In this document: in pieces, positions 24,101-36,200 of the stretch
Layout: each line of letters begins with the position of its first letter
Numbering within the stretch: the first letter of the stretch is position 1
Translations under genes and position numbers: made by a program
NCBI RefSeq assembly: GCF_020382885.2
Contig: NC_058502.1
Coordinates: 10,505,950 to 10,569,949, forward strand
Source of the DNA: Scatophagus argus
Lineage: Eukaryota > Chordata > Actinopteri > Scatophagidae
Length of the DNA: 64,000 nt
Reading direction: 5' to 3'
The notes under the pieces: generated by a model
Database searches by the model: none
Told to the model about the DNA's origin: nothing
The model's input: the letters and a program-made list of their open reading frames with translations, nothing else

Positions 24101-27100
24101 TGTTGGTCTTGCACTGTAACAAATTTTGACGCATTTTGTGCTCTGCACAGACAAATGAAATGACCTTCTAACAGGATGAAGCAGATTAAAGTGTGTCTAA
24201 TGCAGCTGTGCATGTTTTGATGTTTTGGGAAAAGAAAACATATTTGGGGTAATGTAGACACATATTTAATATTACACTCTTGGTGACCTTCTAAGAGAAA
24301 TACTTTTCCCAATGTAGGATGAAGCCTGCACAGCTAGCTCACTCTTCCTCATCCATCACTCTCTTTGCTCGCACCTAATGCTGGACCGTGTGTCAGCACC
24401 CAACACACACTCATATGTCACAGCTGTCCGTTCCTAGCAGGCCGCTGAGAGCCCGACCTGGATGTCACTCTTTATTCTCTTCATAACTCCCAACCTTTGT
24501 TCACCTTTATTATCCATCAGTATAGTACAGCAGATTACAGCTTATTCACAGAATACTATTAAAGGTTTAAACTATATGACAGAGGTGCTTGTACTGAGCC
24601 CCTGCTCTTATTGTATCCCGTTTTATGGTACTGTCATAATTTAGCAGGCAGGCTTAGGTTCTCCTCTCTCGTCCTCCCCAGTGGCTGAATACATTAATGC
24701 TAGCTACATCACAGGATTATTGAAGTGACCTGACAGATATCTGATTTGAGAAGCAAATCCAAAACAATACACTCCCACCACCACCACCTCTGTCATGGCT
24801 GAGCTGGTTGTATAACTGACTGACTGTTCTGACTGAGAAACAGTGAGGCTTCAGATGCATTAATGCCCAGAAGCAGACTCCTCATCCATTTAGGATCCAT
24901 CCACATCTGCCAACAGTGGAGCCTTATTCTCTAGTCGCCCTGTATCCCAGTTGGCATTGCTTGGGTAGAATAACTCAGCGTACAGTATCACACACATCTC
25001 CTGGCTTTTGTCTCTCTGCCTTTCCTGCTCTTGCTCTTTCTCAGCTCTCTCCTCTTTTGTCTCTGCCTACCTTTTTTTCACTTGCAGGTTTGAGCTCTGT
25101 CTAATTCACATCAGTTTATCATCAGCAGCCAATTAAACCCTAATAATACATTCTGACACAAAGGGGGACAAGGAGATTAAGCTACTAATGGGGATACAGT
25201 GGGTAGGGGGGTAAGTGCGCAAAACTATGTACTTGGCAATCCATCCAAGGAAGATTTAACCAATACATAAGCAAAATGAACTGAAAGAGGCAGCATACAA
25301 CTAGAGAGCAGATAATCCTGCCTTCTAATAGCAAAACATTTGTAAATAAATCTTGTTGGTAGTGAGCGGCTACAATGCTGGCACAGCTTTGTGTTGTGAG
25401 TACAGAAGCATAAGGTGGCTGCCTGAGCCTCATGTTAACTTAACAGGCTTCCACGGATTAAAGCAGTGCCTGCAATGATGACGTTTCCATAGAAACAGGC
25501 TCTCTGTGGTCCGGGAATCATTTCTGGGTTGACTGTGATTTGCAGCTCAATCTGGTGTTTCTGAGAACTCTCTCCCTCTCTCTTTCTGTCTATCAATCAA
25601 TCTTTCTTCCATCTTTTCACATTCTTTTGTCTTCTCCTCTTCCTCCCAGTATTTTCCTCATCACATTCATTCCTTCTATGTTCACCCTCCCATGCACCCA
25701 CCTACTTCCATTTGTACTTTTGGAAAGTCTCTCTCCTTCAGTATTAAACTAATGCCTGCAGCAGTAAACCTCTTCTAATTAGGCTTCCTGTGCTTCAGTC
25801 TAATCCAATCCAGATTAACATGAAGGTTATCTCTGCAGATTGAGGATATCAGAAGCATGGTTCAAGCCACATCCTCACCATCAACCCTCTTACCCACTAT
25901 TTACACACTCAGTGTCTAATATCATCAGTGTAATCTTGTTTTCCAGGTAACAGTGAGGACAGACATGTCTCTGGCTTGTCTACAATTGTTAGTTCGGGTT
26001 AATGCAAAAAAAAAAAAAAAAAAAAAGGTTTAAATTCCCACAGTGACAAACATATAACCACCAAGACAAGAAAAGGATAATAAAGGTCTAAACTTAGATC
26101 TGCATCTAAACCTCTGTGGGACTAATAAAGGCCTGTCTTATCTTATTTCTTGATTTTCTTGGCTACATGCAGGTAGAAACAAGCTGACACAACATGGACA
26201 TGTTGTCACCTGTGATGGTGAAAGCTGCTAGGCTGCTAGCTGATAAGTGTATTTCCCAAAATAGTGAACTATGCCGTGAAAAATAATTTAAAAATATCCT
26301 AAAATATTTATAGTGCAGCTTTAAATCTCCTGGAAAAAATGTGATCATAAAATTACTGTGAGTGTGAGTGTGAATAATAACAGGGAAATAAAAACAAGTG
26401 AAGGATTTGTTTTGGAGCATAATTGGAGAATCAGATTGACTGAATTGAATGAAGTCACAAGAGGATGTTGTGAGGCACGTCTTAAAAAGGTCAGTTTTAA
26501 ATACACCCCTTTGAAGTTCTGTAAATATGCTGCTCCCTCCACAGCCTGGTATGTGGGGTTTTGAATTTGACAGAAGCAGCCCCAGGTGTCCTGAGGATGG
26601 AGAGCCAGAGGGGGTGACGCTGGACAAATTTGTGGAGTGTGAAGGTGAGAAGGGCAGCAGAAGTCCCTGGAGGAAAGTGGTGGCTGTTTTGGGAGGTTTA
26701 GAGTTGTGGCGATCCAGACAGAAGCATGCGTACAGCCTGTACAAGAAATTGGACACAATTCCTTGTGGGCCAAGAGTCTGATTTGGTGGATAATGTAATG
26801 TAAGTAAAAATGCATTAATGATGATGATGTGTTGAGAATTTTTGCTTGTGGACAGACTTCAACAAAGCATTCGATGACCATACTATTTACTGTATGTGTG
26901 GCTGTTAATCGATACTGATGATTAAGAAGCTCATACACACACACACAGAAACACATACATATAAACTGTAATTGTGTCTGTGAGCTATCTAAGCACTAGT
27001 ATCTATCAATGACCTCAAGATGTGTCAAACACTAGACCCATCTCCTCCACAGGGCCGGTGTGTGGATCAGATGAAGTGCGGACTCAGCGTGCTTTCCTAT

Positions 27101-27229
27101 CTGCTTGGTGTCTGCCATTGATCTGAAACCACTGATTTCTCAGAAAATGTCAATTCACCATTCACTGTTCCCCTGGCCTCAGTGGCTGAGATAAGCCTCT
27201 GAAAAAACCAAGGAACTCTCAAAATTGTA

Positions 27230-27273
<44 letters not shown>

Positions 27274-30200
27274 AAAGGATCAGGTCTTCAGTGAGTGCAT
27301 CACACAAACAATTGAGCACTGGTGTGTTTATGCATGTGTATATAAAAACTTGTTTGCTCTTACAAGTCCAAATTACAGCTGTTCTCCTGCAGTGTTTACT
27401 GGCCTAAGAGCGAGTTGATTCAATCAGTTGCCTGATTGATGAATTGACTGTAGAAATTGGTTGCAAATTAGCGTGACCTCTCCCTCATTCAGCACAGCGC
27501 TGGCTGAAGTGGAGTGCGGCGCCTGAATGCAAATTTGCACCTCAGTCTGTTGTTGGTGCTGACTGCCTGTGTGTTAGGAGTGTTGACAGTTCAAAAGCTT
27601 TGACTTCCTCTGCACGGGGATGTAGCGGTCTGGGCTGCCTGGCTCAGAAATGAGGCCTGCAGGCTCATCGAGAGTTAAGACATCATACTGATTTAGTGAT
27701 GTCTCAGAGGGACAAATCTCCTTTTTTTTCTCCTTCGCTTCATTAGGCAACTCATAAAGGAAGGCAGATCAATGGAGGGAGATAGCATACTCAAGTAAGA
27801 ACAAGAGAAAGGGAAATAGAGAGATGAAGGGCTTTATGTTGGATGAAATGAAAGTAATGAGGTACTATTCATCTGACAACCTAAGGCATGCATACGCAGC
27901 TTTGCTAAACTGTCATAAAAGCTGAGCACACACAGTTAAAAACTGACATTACAGAGATGTCACTTGTGAAGTTGATCTTTGTTTACTAGGCTAACTCAAG
28001 TCACAACCCAGACACAAGTGGGTTAGTGTATTATTTAAATGTCATTGTCACACAAGAACATCAATTTTTTTACGTTCTAGAGTTTTTAAATTCTGCAAAA
28101 TTTACAAGGTTGGGGAAAGACAGGTTACAACAAAAAAATCATCGCTTGGGTTATGCAATCTAAGCATTTGGTTTAGGTTAGGAAAGATGAATGGTTAGGG
28201 TTAATAAAGAGTAATTGTGAGAGGACATGAACACACCCGTCAACTTTGATACCCTTTACCCTGCATGTAAAACATAAGACAGAGAATTGTCTAACATTGG
28301 TATACCTAGTAGGACACTGAGCTGGTTACTTAAAAAAACGCTATTAATGTTTATTAGATACAATATGTAAAATAGTCTCAATTGTCAAGACTGACAAAAG
28401 AGATGAAACACATGATTATGTTGTGCAATTTGACTATAAATGGAAATTAATGTTAAAAAAAGGAGCTGCCAACAATTGGAAGATGCAGACTGTGTAGTCT
28501 GTCTGTTCTACAGTGAGGTTCATTTTTATTTCACAGAACTGGTCAAGACCTTCAGCCATGGCATGTGAAACACTCGTTCAGTAATATTAAAACAAGCTCA
28601 CAACAGTTTTAACAGATCTTTTCACAGCAGCCATGTGGGAATTCAGACTCTGAATCTGCTCAAACTGCAAGACAGCCAACTAAAATTTCTGACAGACCAG
28701 AAATTCAATCGTTCAGACAATTAATCTATCATCATGATCTGAAGTCTACTAACTTTATAAGAAAACTCTGTGCCTAGGACCACTGAAGCTGCTCTAGAGG
28801 CTAGTAATACCTTACTGAGACATTATTTGGTTTTCCTTTAATTTGACAAGCATCTGCTTGCTGTTATGCAAAAAAAAAAAAAAAAAAAAACAACAACAGA
28901 AAACACACCATCATTGGTAATTTTCTGATTTTCTTTCATTGAGATCAATATTTCTGCAAATGAAAATTCCAGTTCCAACACGTATTGGATGTTGAACGAC
29001 TGGTTTGTTTTGCATTTAAATATATATGAAGACCTCCAAAGCAATGTGACACATTAAAGCATTATGCAGCTCATTACAGCTCTGTTATTTCCATGGGATT
29101 TTGCTGGCTAATGACCTTCTCTTTGTATTTGTAGTAGTGACCAAACAGCTTCCTATTTACAGAGAAACTGAGGCCCTTTGACTTTTTCCTTTTTTCATTT
29201 ACGTCGTATCATACCATCAAGTCAACACACTTCCTCCCTTGAGTCCACAATTTCCTCATCACCAAACAGCCTTCGAGTTGGCAGGAATAATGTTGATGTC
29301 AGTCGCTTTACACTAAATCAGGGCATATTAGCTCCCACCCCTGTCTCAATCTCTTCTAAAGCTTTTACTTCTCTCTTTGGCCTTTCATTGGAAACCATAA
29401 TTAGTCCTTCATTAAGCCCTTGGAAATTGCGCTAATGGACTCTGCCATTCAGCCGACTTCATTTAAGCTGCAAATCAAGCGACAATGGTTGAGGACACGA
29501 CTCTGTCATGACCTCATCTTGCAGAGGCTCAATTAAGGCTGCAGTTGCGGTAGGAGTAGAGCAGGAGACCTCAGACTGTCTCTCCGCACGTCTTGTGCGG
29601 GAGTGTGGCAGAGGAAGAGAAAAAGAAGGAATCAGAATGAAGTGGTGATGGGTTGAAGTCTAGCCAATGTTTAGTGTCTCCAGGGGGAGGCACATCAGAT
29701 CCACTCAAGCAGATAAAACAGAGCGCTAACATCTTTCAACCTTTTCGCTGAGGAACCACTATAAGTGTGGACAGCAAGCAGCTGACCTCAGCTTACAAAC
29801 ACAGAACATACGCAACACTGTCTAATCCGATGAACCACAGAGAGTCTGGGAAGCATCACAGTTCAAATACAGGCCACAGATTATGTCTCCATGCTACTGT
29901 GCAGGCTAATATCATTCAGGTTCAATAAATCAAGCGGCTGAGCTTTGACTGCGTCAGAATGCATCCCAGGCAGCTATGCCAAAACATGTTTAATTATTTT
30001 GCCTGGATGTCTTAGATATGTTTGAAGTTTAATTTGAAGTTTATGCTGCGCATGATGAGACATTTTGAGAACAGACAAAGCAAAAGTGCATAAACTACCA
30101 AATTATATGAAGCCCAGAAGGTGTCATGGGGGAAAAAAGCACAAAAAAGATTAATGCGCACAATTGATTTAGCATGACTTATCACCTTCATGCTGTTGGC

Positions 30201-33200
30201 CATTTTTTCACTCACTACGGAGCTCAGGCTTGATACGATTTTGTTTTCTCCCTGAACAGAGATATGTGGATATACAAGTTTTAACTATTAAAAAATATGC
30301 TGTTGTTGAGCTGCCTTAAATGTATTTTACAGGTTAACAGATTGTTTTAACAACATTAAGTTACAGCTTTTAACAACAGCAGATCTTCTCTTTGAATGTA
30401 ATCGAGGCTGCCGAGATTATTAATGTCTGCTTCTCGTGTTTGGCTGCCACAACCAGAAATGCGTATAGCGGCAGTATAACCAACCAGTCTGATTTCATAA
30501 AAATTTACTCAGAGAGAGAGAGAGAGCCTGAAAAATGCCTGACAGCAGTGTGTGTCAAACTGTGACTGACGTAAACAGAATGAAGAAGCAACTGCACTCA
30601 AAACGTACTCTAACAAGATACTGAACTGTAGATATACAGTAAATTATTCTTTAATGAAAGTATTATGTCTCCTTAGTGAGACAAAAAGCATTGAGGAGAA
30701 GGAGATCTTTGGTATATTCTGAATAAAGAAAGCATGAAGAATAATTTGAGCAAATAAAAATATAGTTTGATCTACTAAACTAAAACTAGATAAAAGCTAA
30801 AACAAAATTTTATTCAGCAAACAATAGTTTCATTTGCTCACATTAAACTATTCTGTGCATGATAATTTTTTTTCAAAATATACTGTAATTTATGTGGTTG
30901 CTCAAAAAATTATCATATCCTCAGGAACAAATATATTGCATTATATGAACTCAAAAATATTTTAAATGGCATTCAAGGTCCTAACTATATGCATAAAACT
31001 CGGAATGTGGAGCCTTCAGAAAAGCCTTGTTTTTACTGACACCAGTGGTTGTTGAATGAACTGCAGTCAGAATCCTGCATTCCATTGGTGTGAAGGGGCA
31101 TCTTCTGGCGCATTGGCCAAAACAATGATGTGAAGTAGACTGAGAGTTGAAATGAGCAATGAATGCTGTAAAATAAATCATAATCATATTTACAATAATG
31201 CAAAGCTAGCCAGTTTACCAGCCAGGTCAGCATATGGAGACGGAATGAATTAGGTGACTTTAACTGCTCAAGACAGTATTTTGCTATGGCTGGCAAATGT
31301 TAGCAAGCAAGCTAACATTAGCTAACATTAGCCAGCTAAAACCAAAATATCATTATATTTCACATGCTTTGGAGAAAATGTTAGCTTTTTGACTTTGGAC
31401 TTTGTGTTGGACTACATACTGTCAGGGGAGTTGGTCATTTGTTAACATTAGTGACCAGGGAGCCCGTAAACACCACATCCTTTGAATTTTCCTTGTAAAT
31501 TTTTAAAGTTACTTTACAGTTGCACGTTTGCAATAAAAAGTGATCAATGTAAACTGCGCATTACATGTTGCTTTAACTAGCTAATGTGACAATGTGAAAT
31601 AGGTGAGATGCTGTGTGAGACTTACTGTCACTCGAACCTTGATTTTCATCCCACGTACGAACATAATCATCCTGCGGAAACACGAAGAAAGTAATCATTT
31701 TTTAGCAGCAGCAGAGAGTGGTGAGCCACATAATTCACACTGCAGACCTGTGCACACAGTCTTATTCATAGCATAACATATTAACACTCCGTCATCGTCA
31801 TGCAGAAGTGAAATAGTTTACATTATCACCGCACACTGATTATAATGTGTACATTAGTCTTGCAGGATGATAATTAACCAAGTGAGTCACACCAGAGACA
31901 GATGGGTATGCATTATGCCATGTCTGCATGGAAATGAGCCCAACAGATCTACACCCGATGCCTATATGTGAGAAATGTCACACCGGGAGTGAGAATTTGT
32001 GAAAGTACCTTTTTTTTGCCTCACTTCATTACAAAATCAATTGTTTTAATCAAAATGAAGAAGCTGAAGGAGATTTGGGGAAAAAAAGAGAAGACGGATG
32101 GAGGAGAAGAGATAAAGGCACACAAAAAGACAAGGGAATGAGTCATGAATGAAAAAGACTTTGCACAAAAGCAGCTGGAGGAGTGTTGTAGAAAAACTGG
32201 AGAGAACTGACCTCTACCTCCTGGTGAAATGACAGCAAAAGGAGAGAAAAGAGCCAATATTAGTGAAGAAAAGTGCAGTTTCAGATACAGAGTATTAAAC
32301 TGCATTCAGCGACATTTTAAGGTCCTATGTAAACCCCTCATAATAACCTTCAACGATCACAACTCACACTTTTGAAACATGCTTCATCAGGAAATTGTTG
32401 GGCAGATTTGATTGACAAAAAACAATACCACAATGTTCATCAAATTTTTCAGTATTTTAAAGAAAAATAAATTAGAAAAGAGAGGGAAAAAAACATAATT
32501 ACAGAAATCTCTTTGTAAGAAAATAGCATTTTCTTGTAAGATCCCATCATTCATAGTAAAGAATTAATTGAGAAAGTATATTAACTTATTAGAGCCTTTA
32601 TAATTAAATAAATTACACACATTTTTGATTGCATTTTCTTCACATATAAGGGAGCCCCAAAGGAGACAGTACAGATGTAAAGCTTTCCTCACCATATTGC
32701 CGTGACTGAAATAATAAACATGAGTAATTTCAGGATATTTACAGTCGACCACCTCCCTCCCTTCTTAGAGATGACTTACTCATCACCGTAAACATTTACT
32801 GTACTGAGAGTGTGTGCCAAACAGCTCCCCATAAGGTGATAAATCCTGACACAACACGTGAAATAAGCAGCCCTCGTGAAAGCTGGGACCTTCTTCTTTG
32901 ACCCTCACAGTTTTATTTCACAGAGGTAAATATTTTCATTACTGGCAAGGACTACAGTCGAGCGTTGAAATCTACCACACTGCGCTTCTGCTGCTCTGCC
33001 CATTTCCCCTGCTCAATTATAGAAAAATCACTTCCACTAAACTGGCTTGTGTCTGGATTCTAACTCAACACTCCAGCTGAGCTACATGACTGATCGTCTG
33101 TTATATTGTTTAACCGTGTTGGGCCTGATGGAGTCCTGTGTTAGCAGGGTGAGACCTCAAAGAATTTACAACCTGGCCATCAATCTGATGCCTCCCATGT

Positions 33201-36200
33201 CTCCTTTATTGACACCTCAGCCCCTGCATTATTTAGCCGCCTTTCTGTATTTGTGTTTCTGCCAGGGCTGATGAGGAAAGTGTCCTGCTGCGCTGACAGG
33301 ACTGGAAATCAATAATTTCATAAAGGAGAGGCTGCAGAAAATGTATTTGGGTGAAAATAAATTCTCCTGAGTGTACAATGAAAGTGAACATGAGATGCAA
33401 AAGTGCGGTGACAAGTTTGGCACGCAGCAGAGGAGTTATATCACTGGAAAAATATGACTCACAGACCAAAATTCTGAAAACTGACATTTTTTTTTTACAC
33501 AGAAGTGATTAGAGGAAACAAGCTGAGTGTTGGAAACACTCAGCTGTATCCAGGAGCTCTGTGATCTACCAGATAACATCAGAAAGATCTGCTGTTGTTA
33601 AACAGAGTTAGAAAGCTTACCCTCTGCATCAGACATGGCAGCCTGTTCACCCCGCTGCTGAGCTCAAAAATACTGACTGATAGATCACTGTACCTCAGTA
33701 TCTGCGGCAATGGGGGGCATCACAGCCTGATGAGCCCAGCCACTGGAAAATTGGGCTCAGCTCATGAGGAACCAAAAAATAGCATGTGGAAGACAAATAT
33801 TGTGGGTTGCTGGGTGGATTGAAAAAGGAGAATGAACAGGAAACTGGTTGTATGCAGGTTTATCTGACAGGTCGTGTGCGTGAATGACAGGTGTTTCTAG
33901 GTTAATGTCAGCTGTCAGATTCACTCTGTGTTCACAGTGGTTATCCTGAGGGGTTTGTTCATGGTGACAGCGAAGTGCACCACTGCCTCATCAGTAACAA
34001 AGGACACAGTAATAATGCTCTCATGTGGAGATCTGGGCAGGCTTGTTGGCCGGATGAAGGTTTGTACTTGACCTTTTCTAACAATTAATGTTAATGTCTG
34101 CCTTCATTGGATACATCAAATCCACACAGGACAGCACTAGTCATGAAATTCACACAATAACTAATTTCAGCCCATGCTGCCTCCAGTCACTGGGTTTCAT
34201 GTATGTCAGTGCTTCCCTTGCCAAAACCTTTTTATGAGTGAGGTGAAAATGCTTCAGAGCTGCTGGAGAGTAAATACAAACATCAAGGGAGGTCCAATCC
34301 TGCAATTGTAGACCAGTTCCAGCCATCTGTGTGGCAGTTCAAAACAGCAGTTCAGGTTTGACAAAAGCAAGGCAGCTGAGCGTGTGGCTTCCTCGCCAAA
34401 AACTACTTGGTTAGGGTCTGGCAAAGAGCATTAATTAGGCTAAAATAACTACTGGGTTAGGAAAAATGTGGTGTGGATTAAAGTGTTTTGTTAGTTATGG
34501 AACTATTGTCATTTTGAGTAAATGAAACCAACACTGACTATAAACGAGAAACTAATACTGACATCCTGTGTTTAACTCTGACATTTTGTTGACCTAACAA
34601 TCCATTCCAACTTCCTCCTCTCTGGACTGTGGTTCTATAATGTCACACTACTTCCTACTTTGTGAAATTAACATAAATATTGTTTTTTTTTTGGCACTTG
34701 CTGAAACAATATTTTTGTGAGGATAATCTCAGGAATATGCTTCTCTAATACATCTGACGAATGAGAAGTGCAGGCTAACAAGGAATTCATCAAACATCCT
34801 TGCAGAATGAGACCGGCACACTAAACTGAAGTGCTGCATGACTATAACCTCCCTCCAGATTTCACTGAGGTGCTGAAGTCCCACTTTGTCTACAAGAACC
34901 CCTCCAAAGACAAAAGTCACTGAGAGATAAAGGCGCAAAGAGGCTGACCATGTACAATAAGGATTTCTCACCGAGATGCAAAGGATTAATTAACTGATGA
35001 GCAAGTGGGAAAAAAAATCCTAATTTCACTTTAAAATAGTGAAAAAAAAGAGCCTTGCAGTTGGCTGAGTATTCCAAAGGTACAATAAATATCTTCCTTT
35101 GAAATGGCACATCCTTACAAGACAAATTCACTCTCTGATGCTTCATTTTACATCAGTAAAAATCTTGTGGAAGCACGCTATATAAACAACTGTGTTAGAT
35201 ACAGTTGTAGCACAAAAATAACTCCCAAATCTGATGAAATAAAGCTGAGAAATAGAAAATTGCAGTGCCCTGAGGTTGTATTCAGCTGTGATGCTGCATA
35301 CTACATCATATCACTTCCTCCCACCTGGAGATTCATATGAAGACTTAACTGCTGTTCACAGGCTCTCGGCTTTGGTTTACAGATCACACGAGGCACGTCT
35401 GAGATGAAACAAAACCCCTTAAACAATATTCTCATCCTATATGTTCTCCACATCATGCATGCTGTGCTGCAGGGCACGAGAAGCAGGTCCCGTTCATTCC
35501 TCTATTTCTGAATGCACGCAGGGCTGAGAGCTGAAGGATAAAGATTGCAGAGCAGAGGCAGAACATCAAACGCTGAGAGCCTGGATTGCCTCCCTTACAG
35601 GACGGAGTCAAGAGCAAGGCTTATGTAAGAGAGCTGGGAGAAGTGGGTAAGTAAAAGGTGAAGTGGGGGTTACTACTTTTGGGAAACGGACTGATTGACA
35701 AAATAAGGTTGTAGACAAAGCAGATATACGCGAAAAGTCGAAAGATAAATTGGAGATGAAAAAACGTATCTCTACTGACTAAATTATGATTATTATTCTG
35801 TTGTCCTTAAAGCGTAGCAATGAGTGGTGCATCAAGTGCTTTCTGTCACAGTGTATACAGGTGGCCCTACTTTACAAATGAAGGTACAGGTAATATTTTC
35901 CCAAAAAGATGCCAGAATTAATCATCAGTAAAAGATAAAACAGAAAAGCACAATTCCTGCAAGCACAATAGCCACTTTTATCATAGTTTGATATAAAGCA
36001 TGGAGATTACATACATGTGACTGTCTCTCTGGACACAGATACTGCATTAATAATATGCACACTCACACACCCCACCCACCACACATTTTAGTTTGGCAGA
36101 GGAATCTTTGATATACATTTTAATATTCCATAATGCTTTATCTGCAGTTCCATATATTTCGAACGTGAGGACTAAAATGGTATTTCTGCATTTCCCAAGT

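Larger units (their letters stand above)
23979..31625 (-). other. spock2 intron 3 (7.6 kb)
   Basis: Largely unique sequence. It holds two runs of 21 A (26006-26026 and 28870-28890), a short 'actaataaaggcctgtctta' repeat tail near 26120-26152 and a (TA)n tract at 27226-27273. It also holds the inverted copy of Kazal-exon sequence at 27037-27073 and an octamer-containing block at about 27410-27545. No exon of another gene is convincing. Confidence 0.6.

Noticed and set aside
28840-28900. Possible retrocopy tail at a 21-A run
   Set aside because: No gene-like body or target-site duplication was recognised upstream of the run.
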